Source of the DNA: Schumannella luteola
GTDB lineage: Bacteria; Actinomycetota; Actinomycetes; Actinomycetales; Microbacteriaceae
DNA: 64,000 nucleotides
Reading direction: 5' to 3'
NCBI RefSeq assembly: GCF_013408685.1
Contig: NZ_JACBZY010000001.1
Coordinates: 3,286,001 to 3,350,000, forward strand
Shown here: positions 54,757 to 62,765 of the stretch, in pieces
How the letters are laid out: each line of letters opens with the position of its first letter
Position numbering within the stretch: the stretch's first letter is position 1
Notes under the pieces: model-generated
The model's database searches: none
What the model was told of the DNA's origin: nothing
Seen by the model: the letters and a program-made list of their open reading frames with translations, nothing else
Program-made: the position numbers and the translations under genes

Positions 54757-57375
54757 ATGTCCGACGCGCACGGCGACAGCACTCCCGACACCGGAAGCAG
54801 CCGCATCCCCGACCGTCCCGCCCTCGAGGGCCTCGAGCCGAAGTGGGATTCCGCCTGGGCCGAGCAGGGCACCTACTCCTTCGACCGCGCCGCGGCTCTC
54901 GCCGCCGGCAAGGAGAGCGTCTTCGCGATCGACACCCCGCCGCCGACCGCCTCGGGCAGCCTGCACATCGGCCACGTCTTCAGCTACACCCACATGGACC
55001 TCGCCGCGCGCTTCAACCGCATGCGCGGCAAGCACCTCTTCTATCCGATGGGCTGGGACGACAACGGCCTGCCGACCGAGCGCCGCGTGCAGAACTACTA
55101 CGGCGTGCGCTGCGACCCGACGCTGCCCTATGACCCCGACTTCACCCCGCCCCAGGAGGGCGGCGAGGGCAAGAGCACCAAGGCCGCCGACCAGCTGCCG
55201 ATCTCGCGCCGCAACTTCGTCGAGCTGTGCGAGCGTCTCACCGCCGAAGACGAGGTGCAGTTCGAGGAGCTGTGGCGCAAGCTCGGCCTCAGCGTCGACT
55301 GGACGCTGACCTACCGCACGATCGGCGACGAGGCGCAGCGCGCCGCCCAGCGCGCCTTCCTGCGCAACCTCGCCCGCGGCGAGGCGTACCAGGCGGATGC
55401 GCCCACCCTGTGGGATGTGACCTTCCGCACCGCGGTGGCGCAGGCCGAGCTCGAGGAGCGCGACCAGCCGAGCGCGTACCACGGTCTCGCCTTCCACCGT
55501 CCCGACGGCGGCGTGATCGACATCCAGACCACCCGTCCCGAGCTGCTGCCGGCGTGCGTGGCCCTCGTGGCGCACCCCGACGACGAGCGCTACCAGCACC
55601 TCTTCGGCACGACCGTGACGACGCCGCTGTTCGGCGTCGAGGTGCCCGTGCTCGCGCACCACCTCGCGCAGAAGGACAAGGGATCGGGCATCGCCATGAT
55701 CTGCACCTTCGGCGACACGACCGATGTCACCTGGTGGCGCGAGCTCGACCTGCCCAACCGCACCGTCGTCGGCTTCGACGGCCGCCTCGTGTCGGAGGCG
55801 CCCGCCGCCGAGCTGTTCACCGACGCGGGCCGCTCCGCCTACGCCGAACTGGCCGGCAAGACCGTGTTCAGCGCGAAGGCGCGCATCGTCGAGCTGCTGC
55901 AGGAGTCGGGCGAGCTGATCGGCGAGATCAAGAAGATCCAGCACCCGGTGAAGTTCTTCGAGAAGGGCGACCGCCCGCTCGAGATCGTGTCGACCCGCCA
56001 GTGGTACATCGCCAACGGCGCCCGCGACGAGGCGCTCAAGCAGCGCCTGCTCGAGGCCGGCAAGCAGATCGACTTCCACCCCGATTTCATGCGCGTGCGC
56101 TACGAGAACTGGGTCAACGGCCTCACCGGCGACTGGCTGATCTCGCGCCAGCGCTTCTTCGGCGTGCCGATCCCCGTCTGGTACCCGCTCGACGCCGACG
56201 GCAACCCCGTGCAGGGCTCGCCGATCGTGCCGAGCGAGGACGCGCTGCCGATCGACCCCTCGAGCGACACCGCCCCCGGCTACGACGAGTCGCAGCGCGG
56301 CGTGCCCGGCGGCTTCGTCGGCGAGCTCGACATCATGGACACCTGGGCGACCTCGTCGCTCACCCCGCAGATCGCGGCCGGCTGGGGCACCGACCCGGAG
56401 CTCTTCGACCTCGTGTTCCCCTACTCGCTGCGCTCGCAGGGGCAGGACATCATCCGCACCTGGCTGTTCTCGACCGTGCTGCGCGCCCAACTCGAAGAGG
56501 GCACCGTGCCGTGGACGAACGCCGGCATCTCGGGCTTCATCGTCGACCCCGACCGCAAGAAGATGTCGAAGTCGAAGGGCAACGTCGTCACCCCGGCGGG
56601 CATGCTCGACGACCACGGATCGGATGCGGTGCGCTACTGGGCGGCCTCGTCGCGCCTCGGCACCGACGCGGCCTTCGACCCGCAGAACCCGAAGCAGATC
56701 AAGATCGGCCGCCGCCTGGCGATCAAGGTGCTCAACGCGGCGAAGTTCGTCTACTCCTTCCCGTTCGACGAGGCCGCGGCCGCGGTGACCGAGCCGCTCG
56801 ACCTCGACATGCTGGCCGAGCTGGCCCGCGTGGTGGAGCTGTCGACCGCCGCCTACGAGCAGTTCGACCACGCCCGCGCGCTCGAGTTGAGCGAGCAGTT
56901 CTTCTGGACCTTCTGCGACGACTACCTCGAGCTCGTCAAGGAGCGCGCCTACACGGGATCCGGCGCCACGCAGGCGAGCGCCGTGACCGCGCTGCGCGCC
57001 GCCGTCGACGTGCTGCTGCGCCTGCTCGCGCCGGTCATCCCCTTCGCCACCGAGGAGGTGTGGTCGTGGACCCACGAGGGTTCCATCCACACCGCCGCCT
57101 GGCCGCAGGCCTCGGAGCTGCGCGAGCTCGGCGCCGCCGAGCCGAGCGGGCTGCTGCCGGCCGTCAGCGCGGCGCTCATCGGCATCCGCCGGGCGAAGAC
57201 GGATGCGAAGGCCTCGCAGAAGACGCCCGTCACCTCGGCGACGCTGGCCGGCCCGGCGATCCTCGCCGGCGCGCTCGACGACCTGCGCGCCGTGGGCCGC
57301 ATCGCCGACCTGACGCACGTCGAGGCCGACGAAGTCGCCGTGAGCGACATCGTGCTCGAGGAGCAGCAGGCGTGA
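54757..57375 (+). CDS. valS: Valine-tRNA ligase
   Basis: This 872-residue class I synthetase charges tRNA-Val. HIGH is at 70-73 (TASGSLHIGHVFSYTHMD), KMSKS near 601-605 (DRKKMSKSKGNVV), and the family's GWDDNGLPTERRVQNYYGVRC motif marks a valine-type enzyme. It is compact and lacks an obvious long C-terminal coiled coil. ATG 54757 follows GCGGAGCCCTC. Its TGA overlaps the next gene's GTG by four bases (GTGA), so an acetyltransferase is translated with it. Confidence 0.96.
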   Translation: MSDAHGDSTPDTGSSRIPDRPALEGLEPKWDSAWAEQGTYSFDRAAALAAGKESVFAIDTPPPTASGSLHIGHVFSYTHMDLAARFNRMRGKHLFYPMGWDDNGLPTERRVQNYYGVRCDPTLPYDPDFTPPQEGGEGKSTKAADQLPISRRNFVELCERLTAEDEVQFEELWRKLGLSVDWTLTYRTIGDEAQRAAQRAFLRNLARGEAYQADAPTLWDVTFRTAVAQAELEERDQPSAYHGLAFHRPDGGVIDIQTTRPELLPACVALVAHPDDERYQHLFGTTVTTPLFGVEVPVLAHHLAQKDKGSGIAMICTFGDTTDVTWWRELDLPNRTVVGFDGRLVSEAPAAELFTDAGRSAYAELAGKTVFSAKARIVELLQESGELIGEIKKIQHPVKFFEKGDRPLEIVSTRQWYIANGARDEALKQRLLEAGKQIDFHPDFMRVRYENWVNGLTGDWLISRQRFFGVPIPVWYPLDADGNPVQGSPIVPSEDALPIDPSSDTAPGYDESQRGVPGGFVGELDIMDTWATSSLTPQIAAGWGTDPELFDLVFPYSLRSQGQDIIRTWLFSTVLRAQLEEGTVPWTNAGISGFIVDPDRKKMSKSKGNVVTPAGMLDDHGSDAVRYWAASSRLGTDAAFDPQNPKQIKIGRRLAIKVLNAAKFVYSFPFDEAAAAVTEPLDLDMLAELARVVELSTAAYEQFDHARALELSEQFFWTFCDDYLELVKERAYTGSGATQASAVTALRAAVDVLLRLLAPVIPFATEEVWSWTHEGSIHTAAWPQASELRELGAAEPSGLLPAVSAALIGIRRAKTDAKASQKTPVTSATLAGPAILAGALDDLRAVGRIADLTHVEADEVAVSDIVLEEQQA

Positions 57376-57914
57376 GCGCCGGCGGCGACGTCACGGTCGG
57401 TCCCGACAGCGCGGACGACTCGGGTGCGCTCGCCCCCGTCACGACCGAGTCGGGGCTCGTGATCCGCGCGATCACGGCCGATGACGTCGCCGCCTGGCGC
57501 GAGCTCTTCCGCGCCTACGGCGAGTTCTACGAGACGGTCTTCGACGACGCGCACCTCGACCACGTGGGCGCACTGCTCGTCACCGCGGGCTCCGGTGTCG
57601 ACGCGCTCGTCGCCGTCGACCCGGCCGAGGGTGACGCGCTGGTCGGCTTCGCGCACTACCGCTCGCACCCCGACACCTTCAGCCGCCAGCGCGACTGGTA
57701 CCTCGACGACCTGTTCACCGCCCCAGCCGCCCGCGGCCGCGGTGCGGCGACGGCGCTCATCGCCCGCCTCGGCGAGATCGCCCGCGGCGGACGCGAGCAC
57801 GGGCACGGCGGCACGCTCCGCTGGATCACCGCCGCGTCGAACGAGCGCGCCCAGCGGGTCTACGACCGGATCGCGCAGCGCACGACCTGGCTGACCTACG
57901 AGCAGAAGCTCTAG
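57372..57914 (+). CDS. GNAT-family N-acetyltransferase
   Basis: The 180-residue protein has a GNAT fold: LVIRAITADDVAAWRELFRAYGEFY at the start, WYLDDLFTAPAARGRGAATALIARL with the acetyl-CoA-binding RGRGAA, and the C-terminal ASNERAQRVYDRIAQRTTWLTYE. The R-G-x-G-A loop is typical. The acceptor is unknown. The GTG start overlaps the valS stop (GTGA), which gives translational coupling to a tRNA synthetase; a role in detoxifying amino-acid analogues or in protein modification is only a guess. Confidence 0.88.
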   Translation: MSAGGDVTVGPDSADDSGALAPVTTESGLVIRAITADDVAAWRELFRAYGEFYETVFDDAHLDHVGALLVTAGSGVDALVAVDPAEGDALVGFAHYRSHPDTFSRQRDWYLDDLFTAPAARGRGAATALIARLGEIARGGREHGHGGTLRWITAASNERAQRVYDRIAQRTTWLTYEQKL

Positions 57915-57968
57915 GCCACGACGTCGGCGGCGCAACCGCGTCGTCGCGCATCCTCGAGAGGAGCAGTC

Positions 57969-58217
57969 ATGCAGCTCGGAACCCGGTGGAGCGTCGGGGC
58001 GGACACCCCGCCGCGCCTGCCCGAGGCGGTCGTGACGGCCGTGCGCCAGGTCGAGGCGGAGCTCGCCGCCGAAGGCGTCGACACCACGGTCAGGCGCTGG
58101 ACGCTCACCTGGCTCGAGGGCCGGCCGGTCGTCGAGCTGGATGACGGCACGACGATCCGGTACTCCCCCGCCGCAGACGAGGCCGTGATCGAGGCGCCGC
58201 AGCCCGAGGACGGCTGA
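57969..58217 (+). CDS. Small conserved-looking protein of unknown function
   Basis: An 82-residue protein starting MQLGTRWSVGADTPPRLPEAV. It has a helical part (AVVTAVRQVEAELAAEGV) and then short strands (TVRRWTLTWLEGRPVVELDDGTTIRYS). ATG 57969 is preceded by GAGAGGAGCAGTC, a strong ribosome-binding site, so it is likely real. It follows the acetyltransferase by 54 bases on the same strand. No domain is recognised. Confidence 0.7.
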   Translation: MQLGTRWSVGADTPPRLPEAVVTAVRQVEAELAAEGVDTTVRRWTLTWLEGRPVVELDDGTTIRYSPAADEAVIEAPQPEDG

Positions 58218-58270
58218 GCCCGGGCGCGGCCGGTGCGGCGGTCGCGACGGCGGCGCCCGGCTTCGCGGCC

Positions 58271-58504
58271 TCAGCGCGTGAGGAACGCGCGCTGCAGCTC
58301 GGCGCGGCGCTCGCGCTCGACGCGGGCGCGCGAGTTCTCGCGCAGCAGCGTCGCATCGGCGCGGGTTCGCGCATCGCGCTCGGCGGACTCCGCGGCGCGG
58401 CGACGCGCCCAGACGGTCAGCGCGACGCCGAGACGGTAGACGGCGAGGGTCGCGCCGCCGCTCGGGCGCACGCCCAGAGCCGGGGTGTGGATCGCGGCGG
58501 ACAT
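58271..58504 (-). CDS. Small basic protein translated with the helix-turn-helix gene
   Basis: A 77-residue protein starting MSAAIHTPALGVRPSG. One part is weakly hydrophobic (ATLAVYRLGVALTVWARRR); the rest is rich in Arg, Glu and Ala (AESAERDARTRADATLLRENSRARVERERRAEL) and likely helical. Two ATGs lie six bases apart: that at 58510 would overlap the preceding stop by four bases (ATGA) but its AAGGAGG is too close; the one at 58504 has AAGGAGG at about 7 bases and is chosen. It is in the same operon as the upstream regulator. The function is unknown. Confidence 0.68.
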   Translation of the reverse strand: MSAAIHTPALGVRPSGGATLAVYRLGVALTVWARRRAAESAERDARTRADATLLRENSRARVERERRAELQRAFLTR

Positions 58505-58506
58505 GG

Positions 58507-59226
58507 TCATCCCTCCTTCCGGTCGTGCTTCGATGCGGTCGTGGAGCCGGAAGCAGCGTCTCCGTCGGCGGCGTCCTCGCCGGCCTCGTCACCGGGAGTG
58601 ACGTCGCCGCCCATGACCGGGAAGACGTTGAGCTGCGCCTGCACGGGACGGGATCCGGGCTCGGTGCTGTCGCGGTAGGTGACGACGAACTCGTCGACGA
58701 CCTCCATGAGCCGCTTGCTCAGCTTCGCCAGCTGCGGCCCGGTGAGACGCAGGTTCGCGGTCGAGATCGTGGCGCGGTCGATCCACTTCTCGCCGAGCTC
58801 GTCGCCGTGCGCGAGGAACTCGTCGAGCTGACGGCGCCGGCGGTGCTCCCATTCGGCCTGGATGAGCTCGCTCGCGGCGCGCATCCCCCCGCCGGCCCGG
58901 AAGGCGCTCGGGTCGAGCGAGATGCCGCCCGGCACGCGCTCCCACCAGCGCTCACGGGCGGTTCCGCGGCCCTCGACCTCGCGCACGAAGCCGTGCTTCT
59001 CGAGCTGGCGCAGGTGGTAGCTGGTCGACCCGCTCGACTCCCCGAGCCGATCGCCGAGACCGCTCGCGGTGGCGGGGCCGAAGGTCGAGAGCGCGTCCAC
59101 GATCGCGACCCGCAGCGGGTGCGCGTAGGCCTTGAGCGCGGTCGCATCGAGGGTGCGGCCGAACGCGGCGTGCGCACCCGCGTCGTGAGCGGGGTCCGGA
59201 GCAGCGACCGGATCGGTGGAGGTCAT
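58507..59226 (-). CDS. ArsR-like winged helix-turn-helix regulator (HTH_20 type)
   Basis: This 239-residue protein has an N-terminal winged helix (about residues 30-110: LKAYAHPLRVAIVDALSTFG, TSYHLRQLEKHGFVREV, RERWWERVPGG) and a longer C-terminal helical domain that includes LDEFLAHGDELGEKWIDRATI and a low-complexity acidic tail. It resembles ArsR-type regulators that control an adjacent exporter or peptidase. The ATG 59226 has no strong ribosome-binding site; the repeat array upstream lies directly before it. The divergent neighbour is an M3 peptidase. Confidence 0.87.
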   Translation of the reverse strand: MTSTDPVAAPDPAHDAGAHAAFGRTLDATALKAYAHPLRVAIVDALSTFGPATASGLGDRLGESSGSTSYHLRQLEKHGFVREVEGRGTARERWWERVPGGISLDPSAFRAGGGMRAASELIQAEWEHRRRRQLDEFLAHGDELGEKWIDRATISTANLRLTGPQLAKLSKRLMEVVDEFVVTYRDSTEPGSRPVQAQLNVFPVMGGDVTPGDEAGEDAADGDAASGSTTASKHDRKEG

Positions 59227-59227
59227 G

Positions 59228-59290
59228 GTGCAAAGATACTTCTTGCAAACACTTCTTTGCAAGACTTTCTTTGCAACGCTTTCTCTGCAT
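59228..59290. promoter_or_regulatory. Phased TTGCAA operator-like array between the regulator and the M3 peptidase
   Basis: TTGCAA occurs at 59243, 59257 and 59271, exactly 14 bases apart; CTGCAT at 59285 keeps the phase, and GTGCAA at 59228 is a fifth, off-phase by one. The unit resembles CTTTCTTTGCAACG. It fills the gap between the divergent helix-turn-helix gene and the peptidase and is a good candidate for that regulator's binding sites. Confidence 0.78.
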
Positions 59291-59321
59291 CATCGCGCGG
59301 CTTCGTCCTAGGGTGGAGCGC

Positions 59322-61355
59322 ATGACCACCACCCCGTTCTCGCAGCCGAGCACCCTCCCCCACGGTCTCCCGCCCTTCGCCGACATCCGCGACGAGCACT
59401 TCGCCCCCGCCTTCGACGAGGGCATGGCCGAGCAGCGGGCGGAGGTGGCGAACATCACGCGCGTGCGGTCGATGCCGACCTTCGAGAACACGATGGAGCC
59501 GCTCGAGCGCTCCGGCCGCATCCTCGATCGGGCCCTGCACGTGTTCTTCAACAAGTCGTCGTCCGACTCGAACGACACCACGAACGCGCTCGAAGAGGAG
59601 TACGCACCGAAGTTCGCCGCGCACAACGATGCGATCCGCCTCGACAGCCAGCTCTACTGGCGCATCTCCACGCTCTGGGAGGGGCGCGAGAGCGCCGACT
59701 GGACGCCCGAGCAGCGCTACCTCGTCGAGCGCTGGCACACCGAGATGACCCTCGCGGGCGCCGGCCTCGACGACGAGGCCAAGACGAAGCTCAGCGAGCT
59801 CAACGCGCGGCTGTCGACGCTGACGACGCGCTTCGAGAAGAACCTGCTCGCCGACACGAACGAGCTGGCCGTCGTCATCCGCGACCGCGCCGAGCTGGAC
59901 GGGCTCGGCGACGGCGAGATCGCCTCGGCAGCCGGGGCCGCCCGCGAGCGCGGGATCGAGGACGCCTGGCTCGTCACGCTGCCGCTCTTCACCGGTCATC
60001 CGTGGCTGGCCTCGCTGACGAACCGCGAGGTGCGCGAGCGCATCATGACCGCGTCGCGCTCGCGCGGCATCCACGGCGGCGAGCACGACAACCGCGAGGT
60101 GCTGCTCGAGATCGTGCGGCTGCGCGCCGAGCGGGCCGAGCTGCTCGGCTTCGCCAGCCACGCCGCCGCCGTCACCGCCGACCAGACGGCGAAGACGCCC
60201 GAGGCGGTCGCCGGCATGCTCGAGCGCCTCGCGCCCGCCGCCGCGCGCAACGCCCGCGCCGAGCAGGAGGCCCTCGAGAAGCAGGCCGGTCAGCCGATCG
60301 CGGCGCACGACTGGGCGCTGTTCACCGAGAAGGTGCGCGCCGCCGAGTACGACGTCGACACCGCGGCCCTGCGCCCCTGGTTCGAGGCCGAGCAGGTGCT
60401 GCGCGACGGCGTCTTCTTCGCCGCCGGCCAGGTATACGGACTCACCTTCGAGGAGCGCCCCGAGCTGCAGGCATACCACCCGGAGGCGCGCGTGTTCGAG
60501 GTGTTCGAGGAGGACGGGAGCGCGCTCGGGCTCTACGTGCTCGACCTGTACACGCGCGACTCGAAGCGCGGCGGCGCGTGGATGAACCCGCTCATCTCCC
60601 AGTCGGAGCTGCTCGGCATCCCCACCTCGATCGTCGTCAACAACCTCAACGTGCCGAAGCCGCCGGCCGGATCCCCCACGCTGCTGACGCTCGACGAGGT
60701 CAACACGCTGTTCCACGAGTTCGGCCACGCGCTGCACGGTCTGCTCGCCCACGTGACCTATCCGCGCTTCTCGGGCACGAACGTCTACCGCGACTTCGTC
60801 GAGTTCCCCAGCCAGGTCAACGAGATGTGGATGCTGTGGCCCGAGGTGCTCGCGAACTACGCCAAGCATGTCGAGACCGGCGAGCCGCTCGACCAGGGCA
60901 TCGTCGACCGCCTGCACGCCTCCGAGCAGTTCAACGAGGGCTTCTCGACCAGCGAGTACCTCGCCGCGGCGCTGCTCGACCAGGCGTGGCACCGGCTCTC
61001 GGCGTCGGAGGCCGCATCCGTCACCGACGTCGCCGCCTTCGAGGCTGCGGCCCTGGCCGAGGTCGGCCTCGACAACCCCGCGGTGCCGACGCGCTACTCG
61101 TCGACCTACTTCGCGCACACCTTCTCGGGCGGCTACGACGCCGGCTACTACTCCTACATCTGGAGCGAGGTGCTCGACGCGGATGCGGTGGAGTGGTTCC
61201 GCGAGAGCGGCGGCATGACGCGCGCGAACGGGGACCGCTTCCGCGCGTTCGTGCTCGGCATCGGCGGCTCGCGTGACCCGCTGGAGTCGTACCGCGAGTT
61301 CCGCGGGCGCCCCGCCGAGCTCGCCCCGCTGCTGAAGCGCCGCGGCCTGGAGTAG
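59322..61355 (+). CDS. M3-family oligopeptidase (Dcp/oligopeptidase A-like)
   Basis: The 677-residue metallopeptidase has the zinc motif HEFGH at 465-469 (LFHEFGHALHG) and the third ligand region EFPSQVNEMW. Its N-terminus LPHGLPPFADIRDEHFAPAFDEGM matches the Dcp/OpdA subfamily, which removes C-terminal dipeptides or degrades short peptides in the cytosol. ATG 59322 follows GGTGGAGCGC; the frame that starts further upstream begins inside the repeat array. Regulation by the divergent winged helix protein is suggested by the shared repeats. Confidence 0.93.
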   Translation: MTTTPFSQPSTLPHGLPPFADIRDEHFAPAFDEGMAEQRAEVANITRVRSMPTFENTMEPLERSGRILDRALHVFFNKSSSDSNDTTNALEEEYAPKFAAHNDAIRLDSQLYWRISTLWEGRESADWTPEQRYLVERWHTEMTLAGAGLDDEAKTKLSELNARLSTLTTRFEKNLLADTNELAVVIRDRAELDGLGDGEIASAAGAARERGIEDAWLVTLPLFTGHPWLASLTNREVRERIMTASRSRGIHGGEHDNREVLLEIVRLRAERAELLGFASHAAAVTADQTAKTPEAVAGMLERLAPAAARNARAEQEALEKQAGQPIAAHDWALFTEKVRAAEYDVDTAALRPWFEAEQVLRDGVFFAAGQVYGLTFEERPELQAYHPEARVFEVFEEDGSALGLYVLDLYTRDSKRGGAWMNPLISQSELLGIPTSIVVNNLNVPKPPAGSPTLLTLDEVNTLFHEFGHALHGLLAHVTYPRFSGTNVYRDFVEFPSQVNEMWMLWPEVLANYAKHVETGEPLDQGIVDRLHASEQFNEGFSTSEYLAAALLDQAWHRLSASEAASVTDVAAFEAAALAEVGLDNPAVPTRYSSTYFAHTFSGGYDAGYYSYIWSEVLDADAVEWFRESGGMTRANGDRFRAFVLGIGGSRDPLESYREFRGRPAELAPLLKRRGLE

Positions 61356-61363
61356 GCCCGGCC

Positions 61364-61431
61364 GCGAGCGCGGGGTTCCGTCCGAGCGCGGGGTGACGAC
61401 GCCCCGCCGTCGGAAAGGGGACCCCGCTCGG
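61364..61431. repeat. Dispersed palindromic repeat, copy 2
   Basis: A 68-base element homologous to that at 52075-52144, sharing GCGAGCGCG, CCGAGCGCGGGGTGACG and a right-hand CCCCGC arm. The inner stem (GCGGGG with CCCCGC, flanked by TCCGA/TCGGA) is less perfect than in copy 1. It sits between the convergent M3 peptidase and luciferase-like genes, so it may also serve as their terminator. Confidence 0.78.
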
Positions 61432-61432
61432 C

Positions 61433-62461
61433 TCAGGCCGGGGTCGAGGTCGGGGTCGGGGTCGGGGCGAGCGCCCGCACGGTGTCGAGGCGGTCGCTGA
61501 GGCGTGAACCCTGCACGGCGAGCACGATCTCGTCGGCTCCGGTGCGGGCGGTGAGCGCGTCGAGGGCGGCCCGCACCGTCGCCTCCGAGCCGACGGCCTG
61601 CTGGGCGAGGCGCGCATCCACCCACTCGGTCTCGGCGGCGGTCCAGGGGTGCTGCTCCGCCTCCTCGATCGTCGGGATGCGCGCGGGCAGCCGCCCGGTG
61701 CGCATGCGCAGCTGCACGAGGGCCTGCGGCAGCGCGCGGCGGCGGGCATCCGCGTCGTCGTCGCCGACGACGGTCGCGACCGCGACGGCGGAGCGCGGCT
61801 CGCGCAGCACGACCGAGGGCGTGAACGCCCGGCGGTAGAGGTCGAAGACCACGTCGGTCATCTCGCCGCCCGCGAAGTGGTGCGCGAAGGCGAAGGGCAG
61901 GCCCATCATCCCGGCGAGGCGCGCACTGAAGTCGCTCGAGCCGAGCAGCCACAGCTCGGGCGAGTCGCCCATGCCGGGGATCGCGACGATGCGGCCACCC
62001 TGCCCGCTCTCGAGCGGCGGGATCGTGCCGAAGTAGGCGAGCAGCTCGATCACCTGGTTCGGGAAGTCGTCGACCGTCTCGGCGCCGACGTTGCGCCGGA
62101 TCGCCGCCGACACGGTCGGATCGGTGCCCGCGGCGCGGCCGAGGCCGAGGTCGATGCGGTCGCCGTGCAGGGCGACGAGGGTGCCGAACTGCTCGGCGAT
62201 CACGAGCGAGGAGTGGTTGGGCAGCATGACCCCGCCCGAGCCGACGCGGATGCGCTCCGTCGCCGCCGCGATCGCGCCGATGAGCACGGCGGGGGCCGAG
62301 CTGGCGATCGAGGGCATGCCGTGGTGCTCGGCGACCCAGAAGCGGGAGTAGCCCGCCGCATCCGCCGCCTGCGCGACCGCGATGGTCTCGGCGAGGGCGG
62401 AGGCGTGGTCGCCGCCGCTGACGATGGGGGCGAGGTCGAGGATCGAGAGAGGTGCGCTCAC
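61433..62461 (-). CDS. Luciferase-like (LLM class) flavin-dependent oxidoreductase, MsnO8-like
   Basis: This 342-residue protein has a TIM barrel with SILDLAPI at the start (an MsnO8-type pattern), [47 protein letters not shown] and [15 protein letters not shown]. It is a different branch from the luciferase-like protein at 19906. Substrate and flavin source are unknown. GTG 62461 is chosen because it begins the conserved sequence; its ribosome-binding site is weak. The C-terminus is [10 protein letters not shown], from a short repeat. The 5' region contains one half of a 264-base direct repeat. Confidence 0.87.
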   Translation of the reverse strand: MSAPLSILDLAPIVSGGDHASALAETIAVAQAADAAGYSRFWVAEHHGMPSIASSAPAVLIGAIAAATERIRVGSGGVMLPNHSSLVIAEQFGTLVALHGDRIDLGLGRAAGTDPTVSAAIRRNVGAETVDDFPNQVIELLAYFGTIPPLESGQGGRIVAIPGMGDSPELWLLGSSDFSARLAGMMGLPFAFAHHFAGGEMTDVVFDLYRRAFTPSVVLREPRSAVAVATVVGDDDADARRRALPQALVQLRMRTGRLPARIPTIEEAEQHPWTAAETEWVDARLAQQAVGSEATVRAALDALTARTGADEIVLAVQGSRLSDRLDTVRALAPTPTPTSTPA

Positions 62462-62765
62462 CCGGTCTGCAACGCCGTCGCGCCGCTCAGGATTCCGCGG
62501 GTCAGTCGGCGGAGCGGCGGCGCCGACCCGCACTGGTGAGCGGACTCGTCGTCCTCCGCTCTCCCTCCGCAACCCGGGTGCTTCGCAATTCAGGATCGGT
62601 TTCGCAATTCAGGATCAGCGGCGGGATCCGCACGGATAACGGCCGGAATCCCGGTCGGATCCTGAATTGCGCGGCGACGGATCCTGAATTGCGATCGTGC
62701 CGGCGAACTCACCGCACGACGCGTCGGGGTCAGACGCCCGGATCCCGCGCTCAGGATTCCGCCGA
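62462..62765. repeat. Repeat-rich spacer: 40-bp direct repeat flanking four copies of a 14-bp motif
   Basis: GCTCAGGATTCCGC begins a 40-base unit at 62485-62524 that recurs at 62749-62788 (36 of 40 identical, 264 bases apart). The right copy overlaps the 3' end of the BenE-type gene. Between them CGCAATTCAGGATC occurs at 62584-62597 and 62603-62616, and its complement GATCCTGAATTGCG at 62658-62671 and 62680-62693. The layout is two forward and two inverted copies, so a long hairpin is possible. No gene is seen in the 304-base spacer. Confidence 0.8.

Noticed and set aside
59271-59321. Upstream TTG start for the M3 peptidase
   Set aside because: That start lies inside the TTGCAA array, and the ATG at 59322 has a good ribosome-binding site and begins the conserved sequence.
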